Part shown: one piece after another, positions 15,148 through 23,919 of the stretch | Layout: each line of letters starts with the position of its first letter | Numbering within the stretch: the stretch's first letter is position 1 | Source of the DNA: Lichenifustis flavocetrariae | GTDB lineage: Bacteria > Pseudomonadota > Alphaproteobacteria > Rhizobiales > Beijerinckiaceae | Length of the DNA: 64,000 nucleotides | Reading direction: 5' to 3' | Assembly: GCF_026130545.1 (NCBI RefSeq) | Contig: NZ_JAMOIM010000011.1 | Coordinates: 144,317-208,316, forward strand | The notes under the pieces: model-generated | The model's input: only the letters and a program-made list of their open reading frames with translations | Told to the model about the DNA's origin: nothing | The model's database searches: none | Translations under genes and position numbers: made by a program

Positions 15148-15498
15148 ATGACAACGCCATCAGCACCACTGGCGGGCGCCACCGCAGCCACAGCCGCCGC
15201 GCTCCCAGTGGCCCCGACCGCCACACCCCTCGCGGCTGCGCTGGTCGCACCGGTCGTGTCAGCCACACAGGCCGTCGCTGTTGCCGAGGCGTCCACCGAT
15301 CAGCCTTATGACGAGGGACCGGTGACCGACCCGGAGCCGCCGATCGAGACGCCGACGCCGACACAGGCCGAGATCGACGACATCAAGCGCGGCATTCGCC
15401 GGCCCGATCCGCCGATCATGCCGGCGAAGACGAGCCGCACCATGAAGCCCGCGCGTGGCGGCGGCTACGCAACCCGCGACCTCACGGGCGGCAACTAG
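15148..15498 (+). CDS. Small Ala/Pro-rich virion protein
   Basis: A 116-residue protein with AAGGAG before its ATG. The first half is Ala/Thr/Val/Pro-rich, low complexity, possibly extended. The second half is acidic then basic (PEPPIETPTPTQAEIDDIKRGIRRPDPPIMPAKTSRTMKPARGGGYATRD). It lies between capsid and portal, where head decoration or completion proteins are found. No family is recognised. Confidence 0.6.
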   Translation: MTTPSAPLAGATAATAAALPVAPTATPLAAALVAPVVSATQAVAVAEASTDQPYDEGPVTDPEPPIETPTPTQAEIDDIKRGIRRPDPPIMPAKTSRTMKPARGGGYATRDLTGGN

Positions 15499-15501
15499 GC
15501 C

Positions 15502-16890
15502 GTGAGCGTCCTCAGTCGCATCTGGCAAGCCGCCTTCGGCGAGGTGGCCGAAGGGGAAGCACGGTCCGGCCCGTGGTTCTTGCCGGTCTCGGGGGGTTGG
15601 CTGTCCGCGCAGGCCGGCAGCACCCTCAACTGGTGGCAGCTCGGCTATAACGTCGAGCGCGGCGCGGTGCCCTCGGCCATGGTCGAGGCCTGCGTCTCGG
15701 CCTATGCCCAGACGATCGCCATGTGCCCCGGCGGCCATTGGCGGCGAGAGCATGACGGAGGCCGCAAGCTGGTCGGCAATTCGGCGCTCGCGCGGATCGT
15801 CAAGCAGCCGAACGACTACCAATCGATCAGCGACTTCCTTCTGAACCTCACGCGCGACCTCTACGGGGACGGCAACGCCTTCGCGCTCGCACTGCGCAAC
15901 GATCGCTTCGAGGTCGACGAGTTGCACCTCTTCCCGGCCCGCAAATGTGTGCCGCGCGTGGCGGTCGACGGATCGGTCTTCTACGCGTTGTCCGGCAACG
16001 ACATCGTCGAGCGGCAGATCGACGGGCCGCTCGTCGTGCCGGCGCGCGACGTGCTTCACGTACGGCTTCACACGCCGCGGCACCCGTTGATCGGCGAAAG
16101 CCCGATCCGGGCGGCCGCGATTGACGTCGCAACAAGCGACGCCATGCTGCAGCAGCAGCTCGCCTTCTATCTCAACCAGGCGCGGCCCTCCTACATCCTG
16201 TCGACCGATCTGCCCCTGACCAGAGAGCAGGCGCAGCAGCTCCGCGAGTCGTGGAACGAACAGAGCAAGGGCCTGGCGGCCGGCGGCACGCCGATCCTGT
16301 CGAACGGGCTCAAGCCGCATCCCCTCACGATGTCCGCCGAGAACGCGGAACTCGCCGACATCATGAAGCTGAATGAGCAGCACATCGCGCTCGCGTTCCG
16401 GGTGCCGCTGCAGATTCTCGGCATCGGGTCGACGCCGCATGCCTCGACCGAAAGCCTGATGCAGCTCTGGATCGCCTCGGGCCTCGGCTTCGCGCTCAAC
16501 CACATCGAAGAGAGCATCGGCCTGTTCTTCGGTCTTAGGGGGCAGCCCGACGAGTATTTCGAGCTCGATACCGGCGCGCTGCTGCGCTCGAACATGAAGG
16601 AACGCATCGAGGCACTGGCGACCGGCGTGCTCGGCGGCGTCTACGCCCCGAACGAAGCGCGCGCGATCGAGGGCCTGAGCAAGACGCCGTACGGCGACGA
16701 GCCGCGGGTGCAGCAGCAGGTCGTGCCGCTCTCGGCCGCGGCCGCGATCCCCGCGGCGCCGCCCGCACTCGGCGCGCCACCCGCACTTCCTGCGCCCGGC
16801 GAGGGTCGAGCGGTCGGAGCCGACGCCATTCCGGACTGGTCCGCCGTCGACCTTCTCCGCATCGCCGACGAGGTCGATCGTGCTGCCTGA
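15502..16890 (+). CDS. Portal protein, HK97 family
   Basis: Dodecameric channel through which DNA enters and leaves the head, 462 residues from GTG 15502. Typical portal segments are visible: VPSAMVEACVSAYAQTIAMCPGGHWRRE (about 55-82), LVKQPNDYQSISDFLLNLTRDLYGDGNAFA (about 95-130), DVLHVRLHTPRHPLIGESPIRAA (about 178-200), and the channel region MKLNEQHIALAFRVPLQILGIGSTPHASTESLMQLWIASGLGFALNHIEESIG (about 288-340). The Ala/Pro-rich tail (about 412-445) ends in WSAVDLLRIADEVDRAA. Its last bases overlap the collagen-like gene. Confidence 0.95.
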   Translation: MSVLSRIWQAAFGEVAEGEARSGPWFLPVSGGWLSAQAGSTLNWWQLGYNVERGAVPSAMVEACVSAYAQTIAMCPGGHWRREHDGGRKLVGNSALARIVKQPNDYQSISDFLLNLTRDLYGDGNAFALALRNDRFEVDELHLFPARKCVPRVAVDGSVFYALSGNDIVERQIDGPLVVPARDVLHVRLHTPRHPLIGESPIRAAAIDVATSDAMLQQQLAFYLNQARPSYILSTDLPLTREQAQQLRESWNEQSKGLAAGGTPILSNGLKPHPLTMSAENAELADIMKLNEQHIALAFRVPLQILGIGSTPHASTESLMQLWIASGLGFALNHIEESIGLFFGLRGQPDEYFELDTGALLRSNMKERIEALATGVLGGVYAPNEARAIEGLSKTPYGDEPRVQQQVVPLSAAAAIPAAPPALGAPPALPAPGEGRAVGADAIPDWSAVDLLRIADEVDRAA

Positions 16891-18115
16891 CAGCTTGCGA
16901 ATCGCGCTCGGGACCGTCATCGCGCAGTGCCGCCGCGAATGGCGGCGCGAAGCCGAGCTGCTCGGCGCTCAATCCCGCGAGGTCATCGCGCAATCGCGCG
17001 AGGTCGTGGCCGAGTTTCGGGCCCGCATCGCCGAGCTCGACGCCAGCCTGCGCGAGCAAGTCGCGGTGCGTCTCGCGTCGGTGCGCGACGGAACCGACGG
17101 CAAGGATGGGGCGGCGGGTCAAGACGGCATTGACGGCGCGCCGGGGTGTGATGGCGCGCCGGGCCGCAGCGGCGTCGACGGCGCAGATGGTGAGCCCGGT
17201 CGTGACGGTCTCGACGGGAAGGATGGGGCTTCGGGCCGGGACGGCATTGACGGCGCACCGGGGCGTGATGGAGCGCCGGGTGGCGACGGCATAGACGGCA
17301 AAGATGGTGAGCCCGGTCGAGACGGAATTGACGGCAAAGAAGGGCCACCGGGCCGCGACGGGGTGCCGGGCCAGGACGGGCGCAACGGACAGGATGGAGC
17401 TCCGGGCCTGAACGGGATCGACGGTGTGCCGGGCCGAAACGGGGTTGATGGGAAAGATGGATCGGCTGGGCGCGATGGGACCGACGGGCGCGATGGGAAG
17501 GACGGCGCGGCCGGTCAGGATGGCGCCCCCGGTCGCGACGGTCATGACGGAAAGGACGGAGCGCCGGGTCGCGATGGGACCGACGGCGCGCCTGGGCGCG
17601 ACGGCATCGATGGGGCACCGGGTCGGTTGCCGGTCTGCAAAGCCTGGGCGCCGGGTGTGCATTACCAGGCCGAGGTGCGCGCCTTCGACGGTGCGACCTG
17701 GCAGGCGCTTTGCGACACAGCCGAGACCCCGGGCACCGGATCGGACTGGCTGCGATTGGCAGGCCCCGGCCGCGACGGCGCATCGCCGTGTTTCGTCGGA
17801 ACCTATGCGCCCGGCACCGCCTATCGAAAGCTCGACGTCGTCGCGCTCAATGCCGGATCGTTTGCGGCCCTCGACGACGAGCCCGGCGCGTGTCCTGGCC
17901 CCGGTTGGCAGCTCGTCGCCGGCCCCGGCCGCCGCGGCGCGCCTGGGGAACCCGGCAAGCGGGGCGAACCAGGTCCGCCGGGTCCGCGCATTGCATCGTG
18001 GCGGGTCGATGCCGAGCGCTATGCCGTCACCCCGGTCCTGAGCGACGGATCGACCGGCGCCGCGCTCGACCTTCGCGATCTCTTCGAGCAGGTCCGCGCC
18101 GAGATGGGAGTCTGA
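16880..18115 (+). CDS. Collagen-like virion protein
   Basis: A 411-residue protein from GTG 16880, overlapping the portal end by 11 bases. Residues 1-70 are a helical, probably trimerising stalk (REAELLGAQSREVIAQSREVVAEFRARIAELDASLREQ). About 71-250 is an uninterrupted Gly-x-y repeat (GKDGAAGQDGIDGAPGCDG and so on), rich in Gly-x-Asp and Gly-Arg-Asp units, which should form a collagen triple helix. Two related modules follow, each with a CxxW/FxGT...YxxxxVV pattern (VCKAWAPGVHYQAEVRAFDG; CFVGTYAPGTAYRKLDVVALN), like carbohydrate-binding 'gp37/CBM' stalk tips. A short second Gly-Pro segment (GEPGKRGEPGPPGP) and a C-terminal domain end it. A head fibre is likely from its place among head genes. 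Confidence 0.82.
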   Translation: MLPDSLRIALGTVIAQCRREWRREAELLGAQSREVIAQSREVVAEFRARIAELDASLREQVAVRLASVRDGTDGKDGAAGQDGIDGAPGCDGAPGRSGVDGADGEPGRDGLDGKDGASGRDGIDGAPGRDGAPGGDGIDGKDGEPGRDGIDGKEGPPGRDGVPGQDGRNGQDGAPGLNGIDGVPGRNGVDGKDGSAGRDGTDGRDGKDGAAGQDGAPGRDGHDGKDGAPGRDGTDGAPGRDGIDGAPGRLPVCKAWAPGVHYQAEVRAFDGATWQALCDTAETPGTGSDWLRLAGPGRDGASPCFVGTYAPGTAYRKLDVVALNAGSFAALDDEPGACPGPGWQLVAGPGRRGAPGEPGKRGEPGPPGPRIASWRVDAERYAVTPVLSDGSTGAALDLRDLFEQVRAEMGV

Positions 18116-18116
18116 G

Positions 18117-18716
18117 GTGTCGGTTGTCGTCATCACGCCGCCCGATCCGCTCGTGTCGCTCGCCGACATCAAGGCGCATCTGCGCATCACGGGCACGAGC
18201 CAGGACAGCCTGCTTTCGACGTATCTGGCCGCGGCGCAGAGCCAGATCGACGGGCCGTCCGGCGTGCTCGGCCGCGCCGTCGGCGTGCAAACGCTCGAGC
18301 TGCAGGGGATCGAGACGGCGGACCCGCAGGCCTGGATCAAGCTGCCGTTCCCGCCCGTGACCGCGATCACGAGCGTGAGCTACGGCGCGAACGTCACGCT
18401 CGACCCGTCGGCCTATGTCTTCGGCCCCGGCGACGTCGTGCGGCCGATGTCGGGCGGCGCGTGGCCGTGGCTATCCGGCGACCGATTGAGCGTCCGCGTC
18501 CGCTACGTCGCCGGCTATGCCACTCTGCCCGGCGCCATCAAGGCGGCGATCCTGCTCGCAGTCCAGAACCTCTATGCGCTCGGCGCGCGTGATCCGTCGC
18601 TCACGGTCGACACCGTCTTCGGCGTCGGATCGCAGCAGTTCTCGGCCAATGCGACGCCGGTGCTCACGCAAACCGCCGAGAAGCTGCTCGCGCCCTACCG
18701 GGTCTTGCTGGCGTGA
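18117..18716 (+). CDS. Head-tail connector protein
   Basis: A 199-residue adaptor of the HK97 gp6 type that docks under the portal. The N-terminus VSLADIKAHLRITGTSQDSLLSTYLAAAQSQIDGPSGVLGRAV is the family signature; the middle is beta-rich (PVTAITSVSYGANVTLDPSAYVF) and ends in a helix AILLAVQNLYA. It starts at GTG 18117 next to the collagen-like gene's stop and overlaps the next gene by 4 bases (GTGA). Confidence 0.88.
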   Translation: MSVVVITPPDPLVSLADIKAHLRITGTSQDSLLSTYLAAAQSQIDGPSGVLGRAVGVQTLELQGIETADPQAWIKLPFPPVTAITSVSYGANVTLDPSAYVFGPGDVVRPMSGGAWPWLSGDRLSVRVRYVAGYATLPGAIKAAILLAVQNLYALGARDPSLTVDTVFGVGSQQFSANATPVLTQTAEKLLAPYRVLLA

Positions 18717-19054
18717 CGCCCGATCAGGCCAAGGCTTCGCTCGGCCGCATGCTCGCGGGCGGTGACACGGTGCTGCTGTCGCGCGTCGACGTCGACGGGA
18801 CCTTCGGCCCGATCCCGGCCCGCGTGACGGGCTTTGCGGCCGATCAAACCGTCTTCGATCTGCAGCAGGGCGACCGCAAGGTGATCCTACCCGCCGACGC
18901 GGTCACGGCCTCGGGCTTTCCGCTGCCGTTCCTGCCCGACGCGGACCGTGTCGATTGGAATGGATTGTTGCTGGCCGTTAAGGCGGTTGACGATGCGACG
19001 CGGCGGGTCGGCGGCGCGCTCGTCGCCTACGAAATCCAGGTCGCCGGCGGCTGA
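18713..19054 (+). CDS. Head closure / neck protein
   Basis: A 113-residue protein of mainly beta character (DTVLLSRVDVDGTFGPIPARVTGFAADQTVFDLQQGDRKVILPADAV ... RRVGGALVAYEIQVAGG). Its size and place after the connector match head-tail joining proteins that seal the portal. The GTG start overlaps the previous stop. The family is assigned by position and general look. Confidence 0.65.
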   Translation: MTPDQAKASLGRMLAGGDTVLLSRVDVDGTFGPIPARVTGFAADQTVFDLQQGDRKVILPADAVTASGFPLPFLPDADRVDWNGLLLAVKAVDDATRRVGGALVAYEIQVAGG

Positions 19055-19092
19055 TACCGGCGTCGGTTCGCATCCGCCCGCTCGACCGGTCG

Positions 19093-19722
19093 GTGATGGT
19101 CCGGCCCGGTGGCGTCCTGTCGCCGGAGCGCGCGGCCGCTCAGGTCGCGGCCCATGCGCGGGCGCTGGTCGCCGAGGCGGCGGCCGCCAATGCCGAAGCG
19201 CTCGGCCGGCCGGCGCCGCACGACGACTTCGTCAACGGCATCCCGGCGGCGCCTTACGAATCGGTGCGGCCCGGCGGCAGCGTCCTCGCCGTCTTCGATC
19301 TCGCCGGCGATTGCCTCGACTTCGTCGACGCGCAGCTCAAGGCTCATGGGCCGGTGCTCACGGGCGCCTTCCGGGCGTCCATCACGATCTACGCCGACGG
19401 GGTCGCGGTCGGATCGCCGGCCAACGCCCTGGCCGCGGCCGAGGTCGTGTTCCTCGCGACGGTGCCCTATGCGCGCAAGATCGAGCGCGGCGAATCGCCC
19501 AAGGCGCCACACGGCGTTTTCGAGGCGGTCGCGGCTCTCGCGCAGGCCCGCTACGGCAATGTCGCAAAGATCAGCTTCGGCTTCCGCGAGCCGGTCGGCG
19601 GAAGCAACGCGCTTGAAGCCTGGGCGTCGGGCCATAGCGCCAAGGAGCCCCGTCGCCCTAAGCGACGGCAGCAGTACCTAAAAGACGTCCGGCAGCCAGC
19701 GGTCGTCGTGGCGCTTCGCTGA
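19093..19722 (+). CDS. Neck/tail completion protein, HK97 gp10-like
   Basis: About 209 residues. The core (LDFVDAQLKAHGPVLTGAFRASITIYADGVAVGSPANALAAAEVVFLATVPYARKIERG...GVFEAVAALAQARYG) fits the HK97 gp10-like tail-completion fold. The printed start is GTG 19093, with ATG at 19096. The frame is open upstream to a CTG at 19051 which overlaps the previous stop, and the extra residues (IPASVRIRPLDRS) look coding, so the true start may be there. It is the last structural gene before the low-GC cassette; the tail genes resume at 29601. Confidence 0.72.
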   Translation: MMVRPGGVLSPERAAAQVAAHARALVAEAAAANAEALGRPAPHDDFVNGIPAAPYESVRPGGSVLAVFDLAGDCLDFVDAQLKAHGPVLTGAFRASITIYADGVAVGSPANALAAAEVVFLATVPYARKIERGESPKAPHGVFEAVAALAQARYGNVAKISFGFREPVGGSNALEAWASGHSAKEPRRPKRRQQYLKDVRQPAVVVALR

Positions 19723-19973
19723 CAACGCTCTGCTCATTTAGCGCGCCCGTAACCTGGAGTTTGCAGCTGACGTTCTGCCCAAGACGGTCGATATGGTTCT
19801 CCTGGCGGAGCCTACAAAGCAGCCGTTCGGTACCGTGCTATCGTTTTGAGTCTACCCGTGCATAGGCCGCCTACATCGCAAACCGTCTTTCTCAGGCCGA
19901 CACTCTTGCCGCGCGTTGACAGCTGGTTAAAGCAGTGACACTCTGAGATAAATAGCCGCAGTCCGAGGGACCT
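19723..19973 (+). other. Junction of phage late genes with low-GC cassette
   Basis: No gene is supported here. Base composition falls from the phage's high GC at this point. A TTGACA at 19916-19921 followed by AT-rich GATAAAT (about 19946-19952) may be part of a cassette promoter, though the spacing (over 20) is longer than ideal. GAGGGA (19965-19970) is the likely ribosome-binding site of the next gene. Confidence 0.4.
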
Positions 19974-21338
19974 ATGCCGCTTTTCCGTCGGCGCCTACGC
20001 GAATCACCTGCAATACTCCTCACCGCGCTGTGCTTACAGTGCGTCGTAATCGAGGCTGAGGCCGCTACACTCGAGAGTGGTACAATATACGCCGACGTAC
20101 GAACTCAGCTCTCTTCAGGAGATTTATTTTACACAGTCTTTACTCATGCTGTTCCGATAGACACGTTGGCGATCTACGGCGCCAGCAAGGGGCAATTCAG
20201 CGACGCTTTGAACGATTTAGTCAACTCTGCTATTACTCCGCACGCAGTCTCCGACATTCATCTCGGCGCTGCAGCCGAATTGTATCGCCACTTGATCGAT
20301 AATGCGCAATGGGGGCGACTAGCGTTTGACCAGAGTGAGCAGGACAAGTATATCGATCTCTTAAAAAAGCTGTTTGTTCATAAGGAAACTGGTTACGAGC
20401 CAAGTGCGGACTTAAGTCACTTGCTGCAATTGCAGACTACACTGGCAAGCCTACAGAAGGAATTCGCTTCGACACCGGTCGAAAGTCGGACCGATGATCT
20501 GAAGGCTCGTCTCAAGGCCGCGAAAATTGCGTTGAACAGAGATACTGGCGCTCAATCGCTAATTCCGGACGTGTCACGACTGAGGAACTTATTAAATTAC
20601 GATTACACTACTGTTGGCCAGAGCTTTAAGGCAAGGCTCGCCGCCAACATGGATGCGAAGTCAGGGAAGCCTAGCTCGAGCGTCGCGCCCAAATTCTTCG
20701 ACTTCGGCGCAACTGCAGGATGGCAAGCAGTAGAGCTTAAGCTCGCAGCCCAGGGCGATCCTACGGACCAATTAGGCAAGATTAGCGCCCTTCCACCGGT
20801 CTGGTGCTGCTCCATACCGAAAGACGTCGCAACGAAATCAGCAAGCGACTTAATCACAATTAGATTTGATGTTCTACACGTTTCCATTCGGCAACCATGG
20901 CGTGCTGATGAGGTGTTACTCGGTGGACCGAGCAAAGATTGGAAGTGGAGTCAGGCGGCGCCCCCACTTTCGCGAGGACCGCAAGCCACAAAGTCGGAAG
21001 ATGAGATTGCTGACCTCACCAGTCTTCCGCAAGAAATAATCCTAATTCGATCACTCCGAATCTCGGGCGGTCTGGACGCAAGCATTCTTCAATACTTCGA
21101 AGCTGCGATGCATGACGCTACACAAGTATATTTTGGTCCTTTTGTCGTGGGCGGGGAATTCAAGTTTGGACAATTAACGGTGGCGGTCCGGCCGTCGCTT
21201 CTGGGCAACAACGAGTTATTCGTCCCGGGGGTACAGGCAGTCGCTTTCGGCGGGAAGATCCTGCCAGAATTGCCGAACGCTGATCAGACCCTCATCTGGG
21301 GAGATCCGCTACCGATTCTGAATGGAATAAACAACTGA
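19974..21338 (+). CDS. Secreted protein of unknown function, cassette A gene 1
   Basis: A 454-residue protein with a signal peptide (basic MPLFRRRLRESP, hydrophobic AILLTALCLQCVV, cleavage near AEA-A at about 30). Residues about 35-240 are mostly helical. The C-terminal part carries three motifs that recur in the next gene at nearly the same spacing: FDVLHVSIRQPW (about 295-306), LPQEIILIRSLRI (about 351) and FGPFVVGG (about 386). Its W-K-W after the first motif matches W-D-W in gene 2. No known family is recognised. It lies first in a five-gene unit whose products all seem exported, so it may work with them in the periplasm or outside. Codon use and GC differ from the phage genes around it, which suggests transfer. 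Confidence 0.75.
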   Translation: MPLFRRRLRESPAILLTALCLQCVVIEAEAATLESGTIYADVRTQLSSGDLFYTVFTHAVPIDTLAIYGASKGQFSDALNDLVNSAITPHAVSDIHLGAAAELYRHLIDNAQWGRLAFDQSEQDKYIDLLKKLFVHKETGYEPSADLSHLLQLQTTLASLQKEFASTPVESRTDDLKARLKAAKIALNRDTGAQSLIPDVSRLRNLLNYDYTTVGQSFKARLAANMDAKSGKPSSSVAPKFFDFGATAGWQAVELKLAAQGDPTDQLGKISALPPVWCCSIPKDVATKSASDLITIRFDVLHVSIRQPWRADEVLLGGPSKDWKWSQAAPPLSRGPQATKSEDEIADLTSLPQEIILIRSLRISGGLDASILQYFEAAMHDATQVYFGPFVVGGEFKFGQLTVAVRPSLLGNNELFVPGVQAVAFGGKILPELPNADQTLIWGDPLPILNGINN

Positions 21339-21358
21339 CTTTTGGGAGGCTTGGTTTG

Positions 21359-22843
21359 ATGAGATCTATGCTTTTTACAATTGTGGTGGCGACACTTGCG
21401 CCGACTGCAGCTCTCGCAGCCGGGGAGACAAACGCCGAACTAATGCAAAAGCTATATGCTCAGCTTGCGGCCAATCTCCGAGTCGGTGACCAGAAACTTA
21501 GCCCAAACCAAAATATGCTGATTCTCGCCGCTCCGGCGATATTGGTGGATCCTAGTTTAAAGCTGGAAAATCCGGACGACGCAGCAAATCTCGTGAGTAA
21601 TCTTACTGATAAAATCCTTCTTCCCAGTGCTTTTCTAGACTTCAAGCCAGGCCGAATGAGCGACGTGTACCAGGAGATACTTCGCAACCACTCGGTTCCG
21701 GAAGTTATTCTCGCTGCAGGCGAGAAGGCTGAGCTTGAAAAAGCAACAAATGCACTATACACGCCGGCGGGCAAAGAGCGCCAGCTCATGACTGATTACA
21801 ACACATACAGTGGCCCTCTTCAGACGGCTAATGAAAACGCCGCAACTTGGCAGTCTCAGAATGTGGGCAAACCTCTTACTTTAAAACTGGTAAACGAGAT
21901 CAAGAAAGCATTGACACCTTACATAGCTCACCGTGGAGACACGGCGCAAGGGGATCTATTGACAATTCAAAAATACGGCCAGAGAAATGGAGAGTTTTAT
22001 TTCGATTCGCTCAGAACTCGCTTTGCAGCAAACTGGTTCACAGAAAACTATTATGGCCGGACGCTCTTATACCCATCATACCCCACGTGGCTAAACAAGG
22101 ATAATAGCTGGCAGAACATAAAGATAACTTCAAATATGCTGGATCAACGCACCCACGATGAGCACTCGGAGGTCGGCGGAGGTCTCTCGGCGTCGTGGGG
22201 TCTGTTTAGCGTGGGCGGTGACTATGCGGAGGATGAAACGAAACATAACGAACAGGTAAGTACCTCTAATATGCTCGTCAGCTTTGATGTCCTTCGTGTT
22301 GGAATAACCTACGCGTGGATGGACGCCAATTTGTTCGATTCGCAGATGTGGGATTGGTCGCGAAACTCTCAATACGCGGGGCAAAAGCTTTCAAGCGGCG
22401 CGGATTATGACAAAGGGCAGACTCCGAGCGGTATAATGCCGGCGATACCAGTAGAGCTGCTGGTTGCGAGAAATCTCACTTTGTCCGCCGATTGGAGCGT
22501 TAACATTAAGGAGTTTGTCGAGAAGCATTCTGGGGGAGGAGGCTCTTTTGGATGGGGGCCGTTCAAACTCGGCGGGCGAACAAACAAGAGTTCAAAGGAC
22601 AGTTACGTTCATGCCGAAGGTAACGGTAATGCAGTCACTTTCGATAGTCCTCAGATCATCGGTTACATTGTTCATTTTCTCCCCAATTCACCGAACCGTG
22701 CGCGTGTAGTCAACGGGACCCCGGTCGTTTGGCCCGATGAGCCTCGGACGGCCGCAGTCGTATCTAGCATGGGTACCGAGAGTTCAGCTGATCCCCTCAT
22801 TCAAGCAGCTCAGACCTTGATTCAGAGCGGCGCCCAGGAGTGA
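21359..22843 (+). CDS. Secreted Gly-rich protein, cassette A gene 2 (related to gene 1)
   Basis: 494 residues from ATG 21359, with GGGAGG upstream. A signal peptide (MRSMLFTIVVATLAPTAALAA) is clear. The N-terminal half is helical; the second half is beta-like, with two similar Gly-rich segments, ASWGLFSVGGDY (about 276-287) and FGWGPFKLGGRT (about 397-408), arguing for an internal repeat. Shared with gene 1 are VSFDVLRVGITYAW (about 306-319), IPVELLVARNLTL (about 362) and WGPFKLGG (about 398); motif spacings (about 46 and 37 residues) match those of gene 1 (47 and 36). The repeated amphipathic beta strands would suit a pore- or membrane-active protein, but that is a guess. It overlaps the next gene by 4 bases. 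Confidence 0.75.
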   Translation: MRSMLFTIVVATLAPTAALAAGETNAELMQKLYAQLAANLRVGDQKLSPNQNMLILAAPAILVDPSLKLENPDDAANLVSNLTDKILLPSAFLDFKPGRMSDVYQEILRNHSVPEVILAAGEKAELEKATNALYTPAGKERQLMTDYNTYSGPLQTANENAATWQSQNVGKPLTLKLVNEIKKALTPYIAHRGDTAQGDLLTIQKYGQRNGEFYFDSLRTRFAANWFTENYYGRTLLYPSYPTWLNKDNSWQNIKITSNMLDQRTHDEHSEVGGGLSASWGLFSVGGDYAEDETKHNEQVSTSNMLVSFDVLRVGITYAWMDANLFDSQMWDWSRNSQYAGQKLSSGADYDKGQTPSGIMPAIPVELLVARNLTLSADWSVNIKEFVEKHSGGGGSFGWGPFKLGGRTNKSSKDSYVHAEGNGNAVTFDSPQIIGYIVHFLPNSPNRARVVNGTPVVWPDEPRTAAVVSSMGTESSADPLIQAAQTLIQSGAQE

Positions 22844-23919
22844 CGGATATCCACCGGATCGTCGGCACATTGGGATTGATCCTTGCTCCTCTCATGTGGG
22901 GAGGGGTCGTGCACGCTGGCGACTCCTCAGGCAATGTCATCAATTCTGATGGTGAGGGTGTTGTCCAGACGGCGTTAGTCGGCGGCGGCCTCCTATTATG
23001 GCGACCGGAAATGCGTATTCAGCTGTTTGCTCCAGCGACGCAGATGCAGGTATTCGAATTTGGTTCGATGGCGGGAGCAGCTGCGGACGAGCTTCGGATA
23101 GGAGAGGCTCGCATAGCATCTGCCTATCTGGGAATTCTGAGGTATGGTGAGTGGCCGAATGTAAAGCGCCGGCCAGATGATGCCATTAATGCGGCATATG
23201 AAATTCTAAACGAGCCGGTGACGTGTAGGACCGCCGTCGCTCGACGGCCATGCAAAGCCGTCGAGAGATACGCTCAGTACGAAGACGAGCTGGCGAAGGT
23301 AGATCAGCGAGGCGGCAATGGCCGAGGCGATCCACGACGCCGCCTACGTATGTGGGGTGAGTCTAAGGGGCGACAAGCGGTGGCTGTTGCACTGGGTAAC
23401 ATCCACGAATTGGAAAGGGTCGACCCCAAGTTCCTGGGCTTTGATCTTTGGACTGACTTTCAGGTGTTCGGGGGCGCGCGATCGGCTTCGACCGGAGCCG
23501 ATCCCGGAACGGTCGTTAGGGTGGACAGCCTTGGTTCAGGAAGCTCGTGGGTTGATCTCAGTTACTCGGCCAGCCCCTATAGTATTGCGATCCTTAGGAT
23601 AGAGCGGCCTTGGTTCGATCGGGGGGTCTTTTCTCGATATGTATGGAGCACGGGTAAATCAGGTTGGCTGCACCGCGAATCGAGCTTGGCGGATGGTGTC
23701 ACTTGCGATTTGCCGCTCGGTTGCATTCCAGAATGGTTAATTGTCAGCCGGAAGCAGGGTGTTGGCGAAGTCGAATATTCTCTTGTCGGGACTGTTAGCG
23801 ATGTGTCACCTTCGGTTCCCGCCGCCAAGTATGACCAGAAAAGCCTGGGTGTTGAGCAAGTCTCTAGGTCTAGTTCTTTCGATGAGCTACTCAATCGGCT
23901 TCGCGACGGCTCCTACTGA
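22840..23919 (+). CDS. Secreted protein, cassette A gene 3 (shares motifs with genes 1 and 2)
   Basis: A 359-residue protein from GTG 22840, overlapping the previous stop. The N-terminus MTDIHRIVGTLGLILAPLMWGGVVHA looks like a signal peptide. The middle is helical with a Cys pair (VTCRTAVARRPCKAVERYAQYEDELAKV, about 127-154). The C-terminal part has SIAILRIERPWFDRGVF (about 248-264) and IPEWLIVSRKQG (about 296), the same two motifs in the same order as genes 1 and 2, about 39 residues apart; the third Gly-rich motif is absent. RPW-x-D is the fullest version of the first motif. Function unknown. Its end overlaps the following small gene by 89 bases in another frame. Confidence 0.7.
   Translation: MTDIHRIVGTLGLILAPLMWGGVVHAGDSSGNVINSDGEGVVQTALVGGGLLLWRPEMRIQLFAPATQMQVFEFGSMAGAAADELRIGEARIASAYLGILRYGEWPNVKRRPDDAINAAYEILNEPVTCRTAVARRPCKAVERYAQYEDELAKVDQRGGNGRGDPRRRLRMWGESKGRQAVAVALGNIHELERVDPKFLGFDLWTDFQVFGGARSASTGADPGTVVRVDSLGSGSSWVDLSYSASPYSIAILRIERPWFDRGVFSRYVWSTGKSGWLHRESSLADGVTCDLPLGCIPEWLIVSRKQGVGEVEYSLVGTVSDVSPSVPAAKYDQKSLGVEQVSRSSSFDELLNRLRDGSY

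Noticed and set aside
13569..15296. 575-codon minus-strand frame opposite the capsid
   Set aside because: Antisense shadow; Arg-rich composition typical of reversed GC-rich codons.
17090..17630. Dense short repeats that could suggest a CRISPR or tandem DNA array
   Set aside because: The repeats are 9-base Gly-x-y codon units in a collagen-like gene; there are no spacers.
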